Origin: an uncultured Hyphomicrobiales bacterium | Lineage (GTDB): Bacteria; Pseudomonadota; Alphaproteobacteria; Rhizobiales; Beijerinckiaceae | Assembly (NCBI GenBank): GCA_903824185.1 | Contig: CAIJVU010000058.1 | Span: 1 to 42,245, forward strand | Length of the DNA: 42,245 nt | Direction of reading: 5' to 3' | Shown here: piece after piece, positions 34,597-42,245 of the stretch | Numbering within the stretch: the first letter of the stretch is position 1 | Layout of the letters: the number at the start of each line of letters is the position of its first letter | Position numbers and translations under genes: made by a program | The notes under the pieces: model-generated | Database searches by the model: none | Seen by the model: the letters and a program-made list of their open reading frames with translations, nothing else | What the model was told of the DNA's origin: nothing

Positions 34597-35702
34597 GTAC
34601 GCCCCCGCCACGGCAGACCGCCTATCATCCGCTGCCATAGTGGTCGCAAAAAGCCGGCGATTCCATGCGGCGCAAAAATCAGGATCAACGCAACGATTGA
34701 ACCAAAGATGAGGTTGACGATCTGCGGCCGATGGGCGAGCAGGAAAGACGCAAAGTCACCCGGACCCGATTTCACCTCGGTGGCTGCGCCCATCAAAATA
34801 GACGGGAGGAGCAGCCAGACAATGGCTCCGATCACTCCGCCGCCAATCGTGCCCATACCGCCCACGATGATTATCGCGATGAACTGGATGGCAAAATTGA
34901 GGCTGTACATCTCGGCGGCGACATTCGACAGATAATAGGCCTGCAAGGCACCAGCCAGCGACGCGAAGGCTGACGAGAAAGCAAACACCTTCAATTTCAA
35001 AATGCGCACATCAATCCCGGCTGCAGCCGCAGCCAGTTCATTGTCGCGCATGGCAAGCACGGCCCGCCCCTCTCGATGAAACAGCGTGTTGCGCATCAAC
35101 AGGCAGGACAGCACTGTGATCGGCAACAGAAAGAAATACCATTTAATACCGGAATCGATTTCGAATGATCCGATCTTGGCATCACCGACCGCCACGCCCG
35201 TAACATCGTGGAAAGCGTATTGATATTCGGCGAAGACGAAGACGACAATGAAATGGATCGCCAATGTCGATAACACGAAGTAAAGCCCTCGCACGCGCAG
35301 CGAAGGCAACCCTGCGACAACGCCGGCCATCGCACCCGCCAGCATTGCGGCGACAAGCGTGGCTAGAAATGGCAATTTCAGATGCATGCCGGTTGCAGCC
35401 GCCACCATGGATCCGAGTGCGAAGAAGGCCGCATGTCCGACCGAAACGAGCCCGGCGCAGCCTGTCAGATAATTGAGTGATACAGCACCGATGATCGAAA
35501 TCAAGGTGAGATTGACCTGGCTCAACCCGATATTGAGCAATTGCATATTGCTCAGCCGAACGCCAAAGATGGATCGAAATTGCAGCACATAAGGCAGGTA
35601 GAGAAGGATCGCAAGCAAAACGGCGACACCAATCACGCGCAGGGTCGTAGGCAATGCATTGTGTCGTAGCCGGACCAGATAGGCGGTAACTCCGTTGCTC
35701 AT
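34593..35702 (-). CDS. ABC transporter permease, LivM type (system 2)
   Basis: 369 residues from ATG 35702, which overlaps the livH stop as ATGA; the frame stays open far upstream but that part lies in livH and is Arg/Cys-rich noise. About nine membrane spans, with LTGCAGLVSVGHAAFFALGSM, RVRGLYFVLSTLA, RDNELAAAAAGID and VGGMGTIGGGVIGA, all family hallmarks. Unlike system 1 it is not fused to an ATPase. Confidence 0.92.
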   Translation of the reverse strand: MSNGVTAYLVRLRHNALPTTLRVIGVAVLLAILLYLPYVLQFRSIFGVRLSNMQLLNIGLSQVNLTLISIIGAVSLNYLTGCAGLVSVGHAAFFALGSMVAAATGMHLKLPFLATLVAAMLAGAMAGVVAGLPSLRVRGLYFVLSTLAIHFIVVFVFAEYQYAFHDVTGVAVGDAKIGSFEIDSGIKWYFFLLPITVLSCLLMRNTLFHREGRAVLAMRDNELAAAAAGIDVRILKLKVFAFSSAFASLAGALQAYYLSNVAAEMYSLNFAIQFIAIIIVGGMGTIGGGVIGAIVWLLLPSILMGAATEVKSGPGDFASFLLAHRPQIVNLIFGSIVALILIFAPHGIAGFLRPLWQRMIGGLPWRGRT

Positions 35703-36565
35703 ACGCGACCGAGCTCCTTCTGCCCGAACAAACCCCAAGGACGAATAAACAGAATCAGCAAAAGTGGGACATAGATGAAAATGTCGCGTGCTTTCGGAGA
35801 GATGTAACCGGAGGCCAATTGCTCGATCAGACCGACGAGAAGTCCACCCAAAATCGCACCCGGAACGCTTTGCAGTCCGCCGATCACAACAGCCGGCAGA
35901 GCGAGCAAGCCAATATTTTCGAGTTCGACCGAAACAAGCTGAAGCTGGCAGAGAAAGACCCCGCCGATGGCGGCCAGCATCGTACCGATGGCCCATGCTG
36001 CTGCGTTGATCCGATCAACACGGATGCCGGATAGAACCGCCGCTTCATACCCATCGGCAGTGGCACGCATCAGAAGCCCTGCGCGGGAGCGGCGAAAGAA
36101 GACAATGAACAACAGCATGCAAAGCCAGGAGACGACAGCAGCAGTAACATGCAATTGCGAGATCCGAACATCACCCAACACGAAAACGCCAGATGGCAAG
36201 GGAAGCCGGAGCGTCAAAGGGGCTCCCCCGTAGATCAGCTCGATCACGGCACGCAGAATGATCGATAGCGCAATCGTAATCATGATCATCGGGAGTAATG
36301 CTTGCCCGCCCAGTGGTTTGATTAGGAGAAAGTAGATCGCAATGCCAAGGATCCCTGCGCCGACAAGGATGAATGCAATGGTAAGGGGAAACGGTAATCC
36401 AAGGTGAATTGATGCCGTGACGGCGAAATAGGCGCCACAGACCATCAACATGCCTTGAGCAAAGTTGAAAACCTGTGTCGCCTTGTAGATCACCGTGAAG
36501 CCGAGAGCGACCAGACCATAAATGCTGCCAAGCGCGAGACCGCTGAAAATAAATTGCGACAGCAT
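35699..36565 (-). CDS. ABC transporter permease, LivH type (system 2)
   Basis: 288 residues, about eight spans. LALGSIYGLVALGFTVIYK then NFAQGMLMV (about 10-44) is the LivH signature; VIGGLQSVPGAILGGLLVGLIE (about 228-249) is the cytoplasmic coupling region. Start after GGGAG at 36565, 22 bp beyond livK2. Confidence 0.92.
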   Translation of the reverse strand: MLSQFIFSGLALGSIYGLVALGFTVIYKATQVFNFAQGMLMVCGAYFAVTASIHLGLPFPLTIAFILVGAGILGIAIYFLLIKPLGGQALLPMIMITIALSIILRAVIELIYGGAPLTLRLPLPSGVFVLGDVRISQLHVTAAVVSWLCMLLFIVFFRRSRAGLLMRATADGYEAAVLSGIRVDRINAAAWAIGTMLAAIGGVFLCQLQLVSVELENIGLLALPAVVIGGLQSVPGAILGGLLVGLIEQLASGYISPKARDIFIYVPLLLILFIRPWGLFGQKELGRV

Positions 36566-36587
36566 GATGAGCTCCCGTCGGTTTTCA

Positions 36588-37811
36588 TCACTTCAGATAT
36601 TTGTCGAAATCTTTGTAGTCGCCATAGCTCTTGAAGGCTTTGGCGCTGTAGTCGTAATTGAGTGGCTTCAGGCCATGCAATCCCTCGTGATCGGCCGCCG
36701 TATATTTCAGCTCAGATGATAGGCCACTTGTATTGGCGGTGAAGCCGGCATTCAGCATGTCAGCGAGTTTCTCACGTGTCGGCTCGGCACCTACTTTTGC
36801 AATGGCTTGCGCTACAGTGGTTCCAACAACCCAACCGGCGACGAAATTAATGTCGTCCTTCAGCGGACCGAACCCAGCCTTGTCAGCGGCAGCGGCCATC
36901 TCAGCCGCTGCTTTCGGATCCGAGCTGGCGGGTGAGAAGCAGCTGACGAAGTAATAGTTTTTGCCGGCATCCGGACCAAGATTTTCATAGACGCCGGGCG
37001 TTCCGAGATAGGTGATCGCAAATGCTGGCACATCGATGCCATATTGTTTCATCGCTTTTATGACAAGAATCGCCGTTGTCGGCACGCCATGGATGGCGAC
37101 GTAATCCGGTTTCATTGCAAGAATTTCTAGAACTTGCGGCGTCGCATCAGCGGCCACCACCTTGATCGGGATCGACTTTACCGTCCCGCCGCGCGCCGTT
37201 ACCGCCGCCTCGACATAACTGGAATATTCCTTGCCCGAAGCCACATCAAGATGAACGAGCGCGACCTTAGGGCTCTGGAGCTTGAGATGGTCGGTAAAGA
37301 AGCCTATGCCGACCTGCGCCATTTCCTTGAACCCGCAAAAGCCACCATAGAAATAGGGAGTTGGCGGATCAATGGCGACCTTCGCCGTGGTGTAGGTGCC
37401 AATAACGGGCAATTTATTGCGCTTGATGAGCGGTACGAGCGCTGTCTGCGCGCTCGAATTTCCCATGCCTGAAGTGCCAAGTGTCGGTGTCTGGCTGACG
37501 AATTTATCATAGGCGACGCGTTCGACTGTGGCGTCATAACGCGTGTCTTCTGTCAATACGTTGATCTTGCGACCATTGACGCCGCCCTTTTCGTTGATGG
37601 CCTTAATAGCCGTCTGGAAACCGTGCCCCCACGGTGCCTGCGCCGCCGACGCCGGGCCGCTCATATCTGCCGTCATACCCCAGTCGATTCGATCCGTGTA
37701 GACGCCATCCTGTGGCGATTCGAAAGCCATAGCATCCGCAACACAAGCACCCAACCCAAGTAGGGTGCCGATGAATACAGCCCTGAGGCGTGTCTTGCCT
37801 GTCGTGATCAT
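36588..37811 (-). CDS. ABC transporter substrate-binding protein, LivK type (system 2)
   Basis: A 407-residue periplasmic receptor. Signal peptide to about residue 28 (cleavage near ADAMA). The mature part has type 1 binding protein features (AINEKGGVNGRKINVLTEDTRYD; KLPVIGTYTTAKVAID) in the branch that often binds aromatic or alicyclic acids. Start after GGGAGGAACAACC. It is the first gene of a nine-gene operon (livK-H-M-F-G, esterase, BVMO, FMO, SDR), and so is under the promoter at 37886-37914. Only weakly similar to the system 1 receptor, so the ligands probably differ. Confidence 0.92.
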   Translation of the reverse strand: MITTGKTRLRAVFIGTLLGLGACVADAMAFESPQDGVYTDRIDWGMTADMSGPASAAQAPWGHGFQTAIKAINEKGGVNGRKINVLTEDTRYDATVERVAYDKFVSQTPTLGTSGMGNSSAQTALVPLIKRNKLPVIGTYTTAKVAIDPPTPYFYGGFCGFKEMAQVGIGFFTDHLKLQSPKVALVHLDVASGKEYSSYVEAAVTARGGTVKSIPIKVVAADATPQVLEILAMKPDYVAIHGVPTTAILVIKAMKQYGIDVPAFAITYLGTPGVYENLGPDAGKNYYFVSCFSPASSDPKAAAEMAAAADKAGFGPLKDDINFVAGWVVGTTVAQAIAKVGAEPTREKLADMLNAGFTANTSGLSSELKYTAADHEGLHGLKPLNYDYSAKAFKSYGDYKDFDKYLK

Positions 37812-37885
37812 GGTTGTTCCTCCCTGCGGATCGCCCGCTTAAGTGGGGCTGCTTTGGCTCCCAGACATTATCTACTTGGCATCGG

Positions 37886-37937
37886 ATTAGATACCCATCA
37901 GTATTACTTGTCAATAGCATATTTTTCCGAATAATAT
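37886..37937. promoter_or_regulatory. Divergent livK2 / BVMO2 promoters with TetR-type operator
   Basis: Minus strand: TTGACA (37914-37909), 17-nt spacer, TCTAAT (37891-37886), for livK2. Plus strand: TTGTCA (37908-37913), 18-nt spacer, TAATAT (37932-37937), for the second BVMO. ATACCCATCAGTAT (37891-37904) fills most of the livK2 spacer and ends 3 nt before the BVMO -35. It is the clearest of the three operator copies, and its position fits repression. Confidence 0.6.
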
Positions 37938-38010
37938 GTATATATACTGACCGGTTTTTTATATGACTAATGAGTTCTATGGCTTTGAACCTGGTCTTGG
38001 AGAGAACATA

Positions 38011-39627
38011 ATGAACGCGCAGACCCACCATGATCAGACCTCAATTTATGACGTTGTGATCGTTGGCGCCGGCTTCGCCGGCCTTTATCTTATCCATCTC
38101 TTACGGAGCCGTGGTCTCACGGTGCGCTGCTTCGAGGCGGGCGATGGCGTTGGTGGCACGTGGTATTGGAATCGTTATCCGGGCGCCCGTTGCGATGTGG
38201 AGAGCCAGGAATATTCATTCTCGTTCAACAAGGAGCTGGAACGCGAATGGAGATGGACGGAGCGGTATTCGGACCAGACACAAATTCTCGGCTATCTCAA
38301 TTTCGTCGCGGACCGTCTCGAACTGCGTCGAGACATCGCTTTGTCGGCGCGCGTGCAATCGGCTATCTTTGACGATATTAGAAAGCGTTGGACCGTTCAG
38401 GCGTCCAATGGCGAGACGGCAATCGCACGCTTTTGCATCATGGCGACGGGCTGTCTTTCGGCTGCCCAACTGCCAAATATCAAAGGCCGGGATAGTTTCA
38501 AGGGCGAACTTTATCACACGGGGCAATGGCCACATCACGACGTTGATTTCGAAGGTAAGCACGTTGGTGTCATCGGGACAGGCTCATCTGGCATTCAGGT
38601 GATTCCACAAATCGCTCAACGTGCCAAACATCTGACAGTATTTCAACGCACACCGAATTTTTCCATTCCTGCATGGAATAAACCGCTCTCACCAGAAAAG
38701 ATTGCCGATTGGAATATGAACCGCGATGATTACCGCGCAATAGCCAAGAAGAGCCGCTCAGGGATTTTGTATGAATATGCGACGCGCTCCGTTTTCGATG
38801 TGAACGAGGACGAGCGCTTGAAAGAATATGAAGCCCGTTGGTTGCGCGGCGGCGCAAATTTCGTGCACGCATTCAATGATCTCTTTCTCGATGAGAAGGC
38901 GAACGAAACAGCCGCAGCCTTTGTTAAAGAGAAGATCCGTTCACGCGTTAAAGATCCTCAAATCGCCAAAATACTAACGCCAAACGATCATCCAATCGGC
39001 ACCAAACGGATTTGTGTCGACACAGATTATTATGAAACCTACAACCGCAAAAACGTGACCTTGGTCGATCTTCGCAAGGAACCGATGACAGGCATCTCAC
39101 CTGAGGGTATTGCATTAGGCGATCGGATCATTCCGCTCGATATGATTGTATTTGCTACCGGATTTGACGCCGTCACAGGTGCGCTCTTACGCATCGATAT
39201 TCGCGGACAGAATGGATTGACATTAAAAGAAACGTGGCAGGAGGGTCCAAAGTCGTATTTGGGTCTCGCGGTCGCCGGATTTCCAAACCTCTTCATCGTA
39301 ACCGGTCCGGGCAGTCCGTCGATCACGACAAATGTGGTGATGGCAATCGAACAGCACGTAGAATGGATCGGCCGTTGCGTGACGGATCTCAAGTCAAAGC
39401 CTGATGTCATGATTGAGGCTCGCTCCGACGCGCAGGAAAATTGGGTGCAACATGTGCGCGATGTTGCCGCTGGTACATTGTTCCCAAAGGCAAAATCCTG
39501 GTACATGGGCGCAAACATACCGGGAAAGCCACAAGTGTTTTTGCCCTATATTGGCGGGCTTGGAAATTATACACGCCTGTGCGACGAGATTGCCACAGAC
39601 AATTATCGAGGATTCCTGATTTACTAA
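38011..39627 (+). CDS. Type I Baeyer-Villiger monooxygenase (second)
   Basis: 538 residues from ATG 38011, with GGAG 8 nt upstream; an ATG at 37963 has no such site. FAD motif GAGFAG (19-24), block GGTWYWNRYPGARC (49-61), BVMO fingerprint FKGELYHTGQWPH (163-175), NADPH motif GTGSSG (189-194). Same length and layout as the first BVMO, but clearly diverged (for example ERYSDQTQILGYL against ERFAAQPEILAYI). It is transcribed alone, away from the livK2 operon, and shares the operator. The decayed IS begins about 120 bp beyond its end, so it is the outer gene of the module. Confidence 0.93.
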   Translation: MNAQTHHDQTSIYDVVIVGAGFAGLYLIHLLRSRGLTVRCFEAGDGVGGTWYWNRYPGARCDVESQEYSFSFNKELEREWRWTERYSDQTQILGYLNFVADRLELRRDIALSARVQSAIFDDIRKRWTVQASNGETAIARFCIMATGCLSAAQLPNIKGRDSFKGELYHTGQWPHHDVDFEGKHVGVIGTGSSGIQVIPQIAQRAKHLTVFQRTPNFSIPAWNKPLSPEKIADWNMNRDDYRAIAKKSRSGILYEYATRSVFDVNEDERLKEYEARWLRGGANFVHAFNDLFLDEKANETAAAFVKEKIRSRVKDPQIAKILTPNDHPIGTKRICVDTDYYETYNRKNVTLVDLRKEPMTGISPEGIALGDRIIPLDMIVFATGFDAVTGALLRIDIRGQNGLTLKETWQEGPKSYLGLAVAGFPNLFIVTGPGSPSITTNVVMAIEQHVEWIGRCVTDLKSKPDVMIEARSDAQENWVQHVRDVAAGTLFPKAKSWYMGANIPGKPQVFLPYIGGLGNYTRLCDEIATDNYRGFLIY

Positions 39628-39751
39628 GTTGGAAACCTGCTTCAGTCAGCTGCCACAAGAAACAACAAGATCCTCAGGATAAATGGTCTGAGCCCTGTAC
39701 TTTCTCCATATTTTGGTAAAGTCCGTCGCAAACAAGCAGACGGATGACATT

Positions 39752-40015
39752 AAGCGTTCACGATTTACGGAAAAGCAGATTATCGTAATTTTGAAGAAGT
39801 ACGAGGCGGGTGCAAAGACATCCGATGTTTGCCGCAAGGATGTTATTTTTGACGAAACCTTCTATAATTAAAAGGCCAAGTTTGGCGGCATGGATGTGTC
39901 GGATGCCCGCAAGCTCAAGTCACTTGAGGAAGAGAATGCCAAGCTGAAAAAGTTGCTTGCAAAAGCCATGCTGGACATGGCCATCTTGAAAGATGTCGCA
40001 TCAAAAAACTGGTGA
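39752..40015 (+). pseudogene. IS3 family transposase OrfA, pseudogene
   Basis: In one frame it reads as a typical IS3-type OrfA: KRSRFTEKQIIVILKKYEAG, then SDVCRK, TFYN, KAKFGGMDVSDARKLKSLEEE, a leucine-zipper-like NAKLKKLLA, and a terminal SKNW before TGA at 40013-40015. The Trp codon expected after TFYN has become TAA (39869-39871), and the helix-turn-helix shows unusual residues (KDVIFDE for the common KHGISDA). No start codon with a ribosome binding site is visible. Non-functional. Confidence 0.85.
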
Positions 40016-40225
40016 CGCCCGATACGAAGCGAGAAGCGGTGGCCCGTGTCGTGCAAGAGCATGGCGTGGGACAGCGTCGGGCGTACGAGGTCTTCTCCGT
40101 CGATCGATCGAGCGTTCGGTATCGATCTATCCAATCTTAGTTGCATCCATCCGCGAGGCGATGAAAAATGTGGCCTCCGAAAGTCGTCATTTCGGTTATC
40201 GGCGGGTCCTTAGATGGTGCCAGCA
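40012..40225 (+). pseudogene. IS3 family transposase OrfB, truncated and frameshifted
   Basis: From GTG 40012 the frame gives the OrfB N-terminus (VTPDTKREAV, QRRAYEVFSVDRSSVRYRS) and stops at TAG 40138-40140. Homology continues in another frame (SIREAMKNVASESRHFGYRR) to about 40210, then ends. The DDE catalytic domain is absent. Confidence 0.8.
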
Positions 40226-40364
40226 GACACATAACCAGCACTGACATCTTGAAAACAATCAAGCTCTTACCAAAGCTTAGCGTAAAATTTATTCTTTCAA
40301 TTTCGCCCTAAAGGGCTCCTCTCCCTTCATTGCCAATCATTATTTTACTGCTTATGTTTCCACC

Positions 40365-41165
40365 ATGAGCTTATTTTCACCCCATATGTCTTCGGATCTT
40401 GAAGAGCTGCTTGCTTTCACTTTAAAGCGCGCAGGGGTTAAAACTGCTTCTAGTGACGCCAAACAATTGCTGAAAGATGCCGAGGAATCTGTGTCTCTTT
40501 ACCAGCACGATACGACCTCTGCATTCCAGCAAGGCCCTTCGCGCATTGCACTCCTTCGCCTCTGGAAAGCTGCAGAAAAAGGTTCAGACAAGGCTATTTT
40601 ACAATCGTTGTTAGCGCATTTACCGGCCGGCGCTCTTTATTATCTGGAACAAAGAGCTGCTAGAATCGCTCCGTCTTTGCGCATTGAACTTAGCGGCAGT
40701 AACGAATTACTGGATTGGGCGGATACCGCATCAATCGAAAACTTAAGAACCCTGATTGTTTTTTGTGCTGCGGAAGGCCGGCGGGTAGCAGAAGGCCGCA
40801 ATAGACCCAAAGGCAAGCAATCAAGAAACCGGATCGAACCCATTATCTTGGGAACGGCAGACCGCACGACTTCCCCAGGAAATCTGGAGCATGAAATTCC
40901 AGCCGTTCCTTCTAAAGCCGGACGCCGCCGGATCGATGAAAAGATCACACTGATTGCAATGCTGGCCACTGACTGGCTTCGCCAAACTGGGTCAGTGCCT
41001 ATTGGCGGACGGGGTGATGAAAGTCCATTCACCGATTTTGTCACATCGGTTTTTGAATGGGCAAATATCAGTCAACCAGAACATGCCTTGCGTATTTATT
41101 GGGAAGAAATGAAAGAGCGCAAAACCCGCTCTCAGACAGATACCGACACACCGCCAACTGTCTGA
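40365..41165 (+). CDS. Hypothetical protein (unrecognised)
   Basis: 266 residues, soluble, no signal peptide or membrane span. The N-terminal half is helical (LEELLAFTLKRAG; AKQLLKDAEESVSLYQ). The middle is basic and Ser/Thr-rich (KGKQSRNRIEP; KAGRRRIDEK). The C-terminal 80 residues form a Trp-containing helical region (ATDWLRQTG; VFEWANISQPEHALRIYWEEM). No motif I can assign. The start ATG at 40365 lacks a clear ribosome binding site. It lies between a decayed IS and a possible recombinase gene, suggesting an island-borne accessory gene. Confidence 0.6.
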   Translation: MSLFSPHMSSDLEELLAFTLKRAGVKTASSDAKQLLKDAEESVSLYQHDTTSAFQQGPSRIALLRLWKAAEKGSDKAILQSLLAHLPAGALYYLEQRAARIAPSLRIELSGSNELLDWADTASIENLRTLIVFCAAEGRRVAEGRNRPKGKQSRNRIEPIILGTADRTTSPGNLEHEIPAVPSKAGRRRIDEKITLIAMLATDWLRQTGSVPIGGRGDESPFTDFVTSVFEWANISQPEHALRIYWEEMKERKTRSQTDTDTPPTV

Positions 41166-41283
41166 GTTTCCCCGGTTAGAATGACTCTGTTGTCACCGGT
41201 TGAACATTACCAAAAAACACACCTGAAAACTGTCACGGTATTTTCGCCAACGGCATTTTGCCTCGGCTCGTAATGTTCTGGAC

Positions 41284-41628
41284 ATGAAACGTGTCCGAAT
41301 CACACCTGTCCCTGGAACGCACGCCTCTTCGGCTTCAAAAGCCGCAGCGAACCTCAGTGCGCCCACAAAAGGCACGCGCGATACGGACGATAATCTTCAC
41401 AATCCAGCTTTGTTACGTGGCCGTAAACGGTCCCGCCACGCTTCACAAAAATCTGATGAAGGTCAAGGCACTGTCCATAAAATTAGCCATACAGCCCACC
41501 CTGCTCTTGTCGCACTGGCCCACCTTCTTGGTCGGCAAGCAGCAGCTCACGTCCAAAAATACCGTTTCGAAGGTTTAGGACGTCTGCAGCTTATCATGCA
41601 TCATATTAAAAGTATTGAACAAATATAG
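41284..41628 (+). CDS. Doubtful small basic protein
   Basis: 114 codons from ATG 41284. The first two thirds are Lys/Arg/Ser-rich and look disordered. The last third (HPALVALAHLLGRQAAAH) resembles a short LARLLGRQAA-type helix that I recall from small proteins near integrases in alphaproteobacteria. No ribosome binding site is visible, and another frame on the same strand overlaps most of it, so it may be spurious. The rest of the 610-bp gap between 41166 and 41775 holds AT-rich DNA and the inverted repeat listed separately; I see nothing else there. Confidence 0.3.
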   Translation: MKRVRITPVPGTHASSASKAAANLSAPTKGTRDTDDNLHNPALLRGRKRSRHASQKSDEGQGTVHKISHTAHPALVALAHLLGRQAAAHVQKYRFEGLGRLQLIMHHIKSIEQI

Positions 41629-41694
41629 ATTCAATATTTTAGAAATCTTTGATCAAATAATAAATATAAAATTCTCTTTTTTTGATAACAATAC

Positions 41695-41733
41695 TGTCTG
41701 TAACGAAGTATACTTGCAATTTCATTACAGACA
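41695..41733. repeat. Inverted repeat around a nested palindrome, upstream of the recombinase-like gene
   Basis: TGTCTGTAACGAA (41695-41707) and TTCATTACAGACA (41721-41733) are inverted copies with one mismatch in 13. The left arm runs into a perfect palindrome AAGTATACTT (41706-41715). It lies 42 bp before the start codon at 41776 in AT-rich DNA. It could be an operator, or a recombination or attachment site. Confidence 0.5.
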
Positions 41734-41775
41734 TGCATACTCTGAACATCAAATACTGGTTAAAAGGAGGCCGGA

Positions 41776-42245
41776 ATGGTGGAGGATATAGTTAAACAGG
41801 GCACGGTGATTACCATCGAACGCTCTCTCTCCGAAGCCTGGGTGTCCCTCATTACTCACATCCCAAACCGTTATGATCGGTCTTTCATGAACCAATTGGG
41901 GGTTCGCTGTTCCACATTAGGGATCGAGCCATGGCAGGTCTCTGACGATATTATGGCTGGTTTTGAGCACTGGGCAGTTGAAGATGGCCGCACACCATCC
42001 CGTGCAAAACAATTGCGGCGTGATGTCACCAAGGTCTGGAACAGGCTGTCGGAGACCCAACCCGATTGGCCGCAAATAAAATTAGCCTTGGTGAACAGCC
42101 GGCCTCCGGCATCCGTTTCGATCGCAGACCTTCCCAAGACTTTTAATGCTGACCTTGAGCGCTTTTTAACCCGCGGTGGCCGAAAGAACCTTTTTGACAC
42201 AACAGGCCTCAAAGCCCTAAGCCCGGTCTCGCAATATGACCGGCA
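41776..42245 (+). CDS. Possible tyrosine-recombinase/integrase-like protein, 3' truncated by window edge
   Basis: The frame is open from ATG 41776 to the window end (156 codons, no stop). It has a near-perfect ribosome binding site AAAGGAGG 5 nt upstream. The visible N-terminal part is helical with several Trp (SEAWVSL; GIEPWQVSDDIMAGFEHWAVEDGRT; AKQLRRDVTKVWNRL; LSPVSQYD). This style is found in the N-terminal DNA-binding part of some alphaproteobacterial site-specific integrases. The catalytic R-H-R-Y domain would lie beyond the window, so the family call is tentative. Confidence 0.5.
   Translation, partial: MVEDIVKQGTVITIERSLSEAWVSLITHIPNRYDRSFMNQLGVRCSTLGIEPWQVSDDIMAGFEHWAVEDGRTPSRAKQLRRDVTKVWNRLSETQPDWPQIKLALVNSRPPASVSIADLPKTFNADLERFLTRGGRKNLFDTTGLKALSPVSQYDR

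Larger units (their letters stand above)
39745..40240 (+). mobile_element. Decayed IS3-type insertion sequence remnant
   Basis: Contains the orfA remnant (39752-40015) and the beginning of orfB (from 40012), both broken. The remainder of orfB and a right end are missing. No terminal inverted repeats or target duplication could be recognised. It separates the catabolic module from the genes to its right and marks past rearrangement at this junction. Confidence 0.8.

Noticed and set aside
35703-35996. N-terminal extension of LivM (system 2)
   Set aside because: This lies inside livH, is Arg/Cys-rich and not membrane-like. ATG 35702 overlaps the livH stop as ATGA.
37963-38010. Earlier start (ATG 37963) for the second BVMO
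   Set aside because: It has no ribosome binding site, adds a 16-residue extension not typical of the family, and lies close to the promoter elements. ATG 38011 has GGAG at good spacing.
40640-41044. Minus-strand frame of 134 codons
   Set aside because: It is a complementary-strand shadow of the 40365-41165 gene with no ribosome binding site or motif.
1-42245. CRISPR arrays, rRNA genes, complete tRNA genes, riboswitches
   Set aside because: I saw no regularly spaced direct repeats, no rRNA-like segments and no full cloverleaf. The only tRNA-like trace is the 14-nt 3'-end match near 1037.

Overview
The window (42,245 bp) looks like accessory DNA from an alphaproteobacterium. The evidence is a GC-rich catabolic gene style, TRAP and branched-chain-type ABC transporters embedded in long co-oriented operons, DUF849, DUF1537 and DUF35 proteins, and an IS3-type transposase remnant. 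No rRNA or complete tRNA was found. I cannot fix the genus from sequence alone.

Layout. (1) 1-1529: a left flank of mixed, AT-richer accessory DNA. It holds a truncated unknown gene, a small DUF6641-like gene, and a hairpin terminator beside a 14-nt match to the 3' end of initiator tRNA, which may be an island junction. (2) 1530-13666: a carbohydrate-acid catabolic module. A LysR regulator and an SDR on the minus strand diverge from a nine-gene plus-strand operon: fused TRAP permease DctQM, DctP, RuBisCO-like protein (RLP), DUF1537 kinase, SDR, a second DctP, an epoxide-hydrolase-like alpha/beta hydrolase, a DUF849 beta-keto acid cleavage enzyme, and a close fluoroacetate-dehalogenase look-alike. 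RLP plus DUF1537 kinase is the core chemistry of 3-oxo-isoapionate (apionate) breakdown, but the rest of the set is different. The module may therefore serve a related but undescribed branched or modified sugar acid. (3) 13873-39627: a large TetR-controlled module for a cyclic ketone or terpenoid-like carboxylate. It has two complete branched-chain-type ABC importers (one with LivM fused to LivG), two Baeyer-Villiger monooxygenases, an FMO, an SMP-30 lactonase, an HSL-type esterase, an SDR, a Zn alcohol dehydrogenase, a cyclase-type metal hydrolase, an acyl-CoA ligase, an AMACR-like racemase, two thiolase-fold proteins lacking the usual catalytic Cys and His, a DUF35 partner and a hotdog thioesterase. 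(4) 39628-42245: a decayed IS3-type transposase, an unrecognised gene, and the start of a possible site-specific recombinase preceded by a strong inverted repeat.

How it fits together. In module 3 the genes lie in two long minus-strand operons (27221 to 13873 and 37811 to 28336) plus two divergent plus-strand genes. A near-palindromic 14-mer of the form ATAC-N6-GTA(T/G) occurs at the tetR start and inside the promoter region of both divergent intergenic regions. One TetR repressor could therefore switch the whole module. In module 2, hairpins after dctQM, after the first dctP (with a U-tract) and after the second dctP suggest graded expression of the binding proteins relative to the permease and enzymes. 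All functions are inferred from motifs read by eye; no database search was run.
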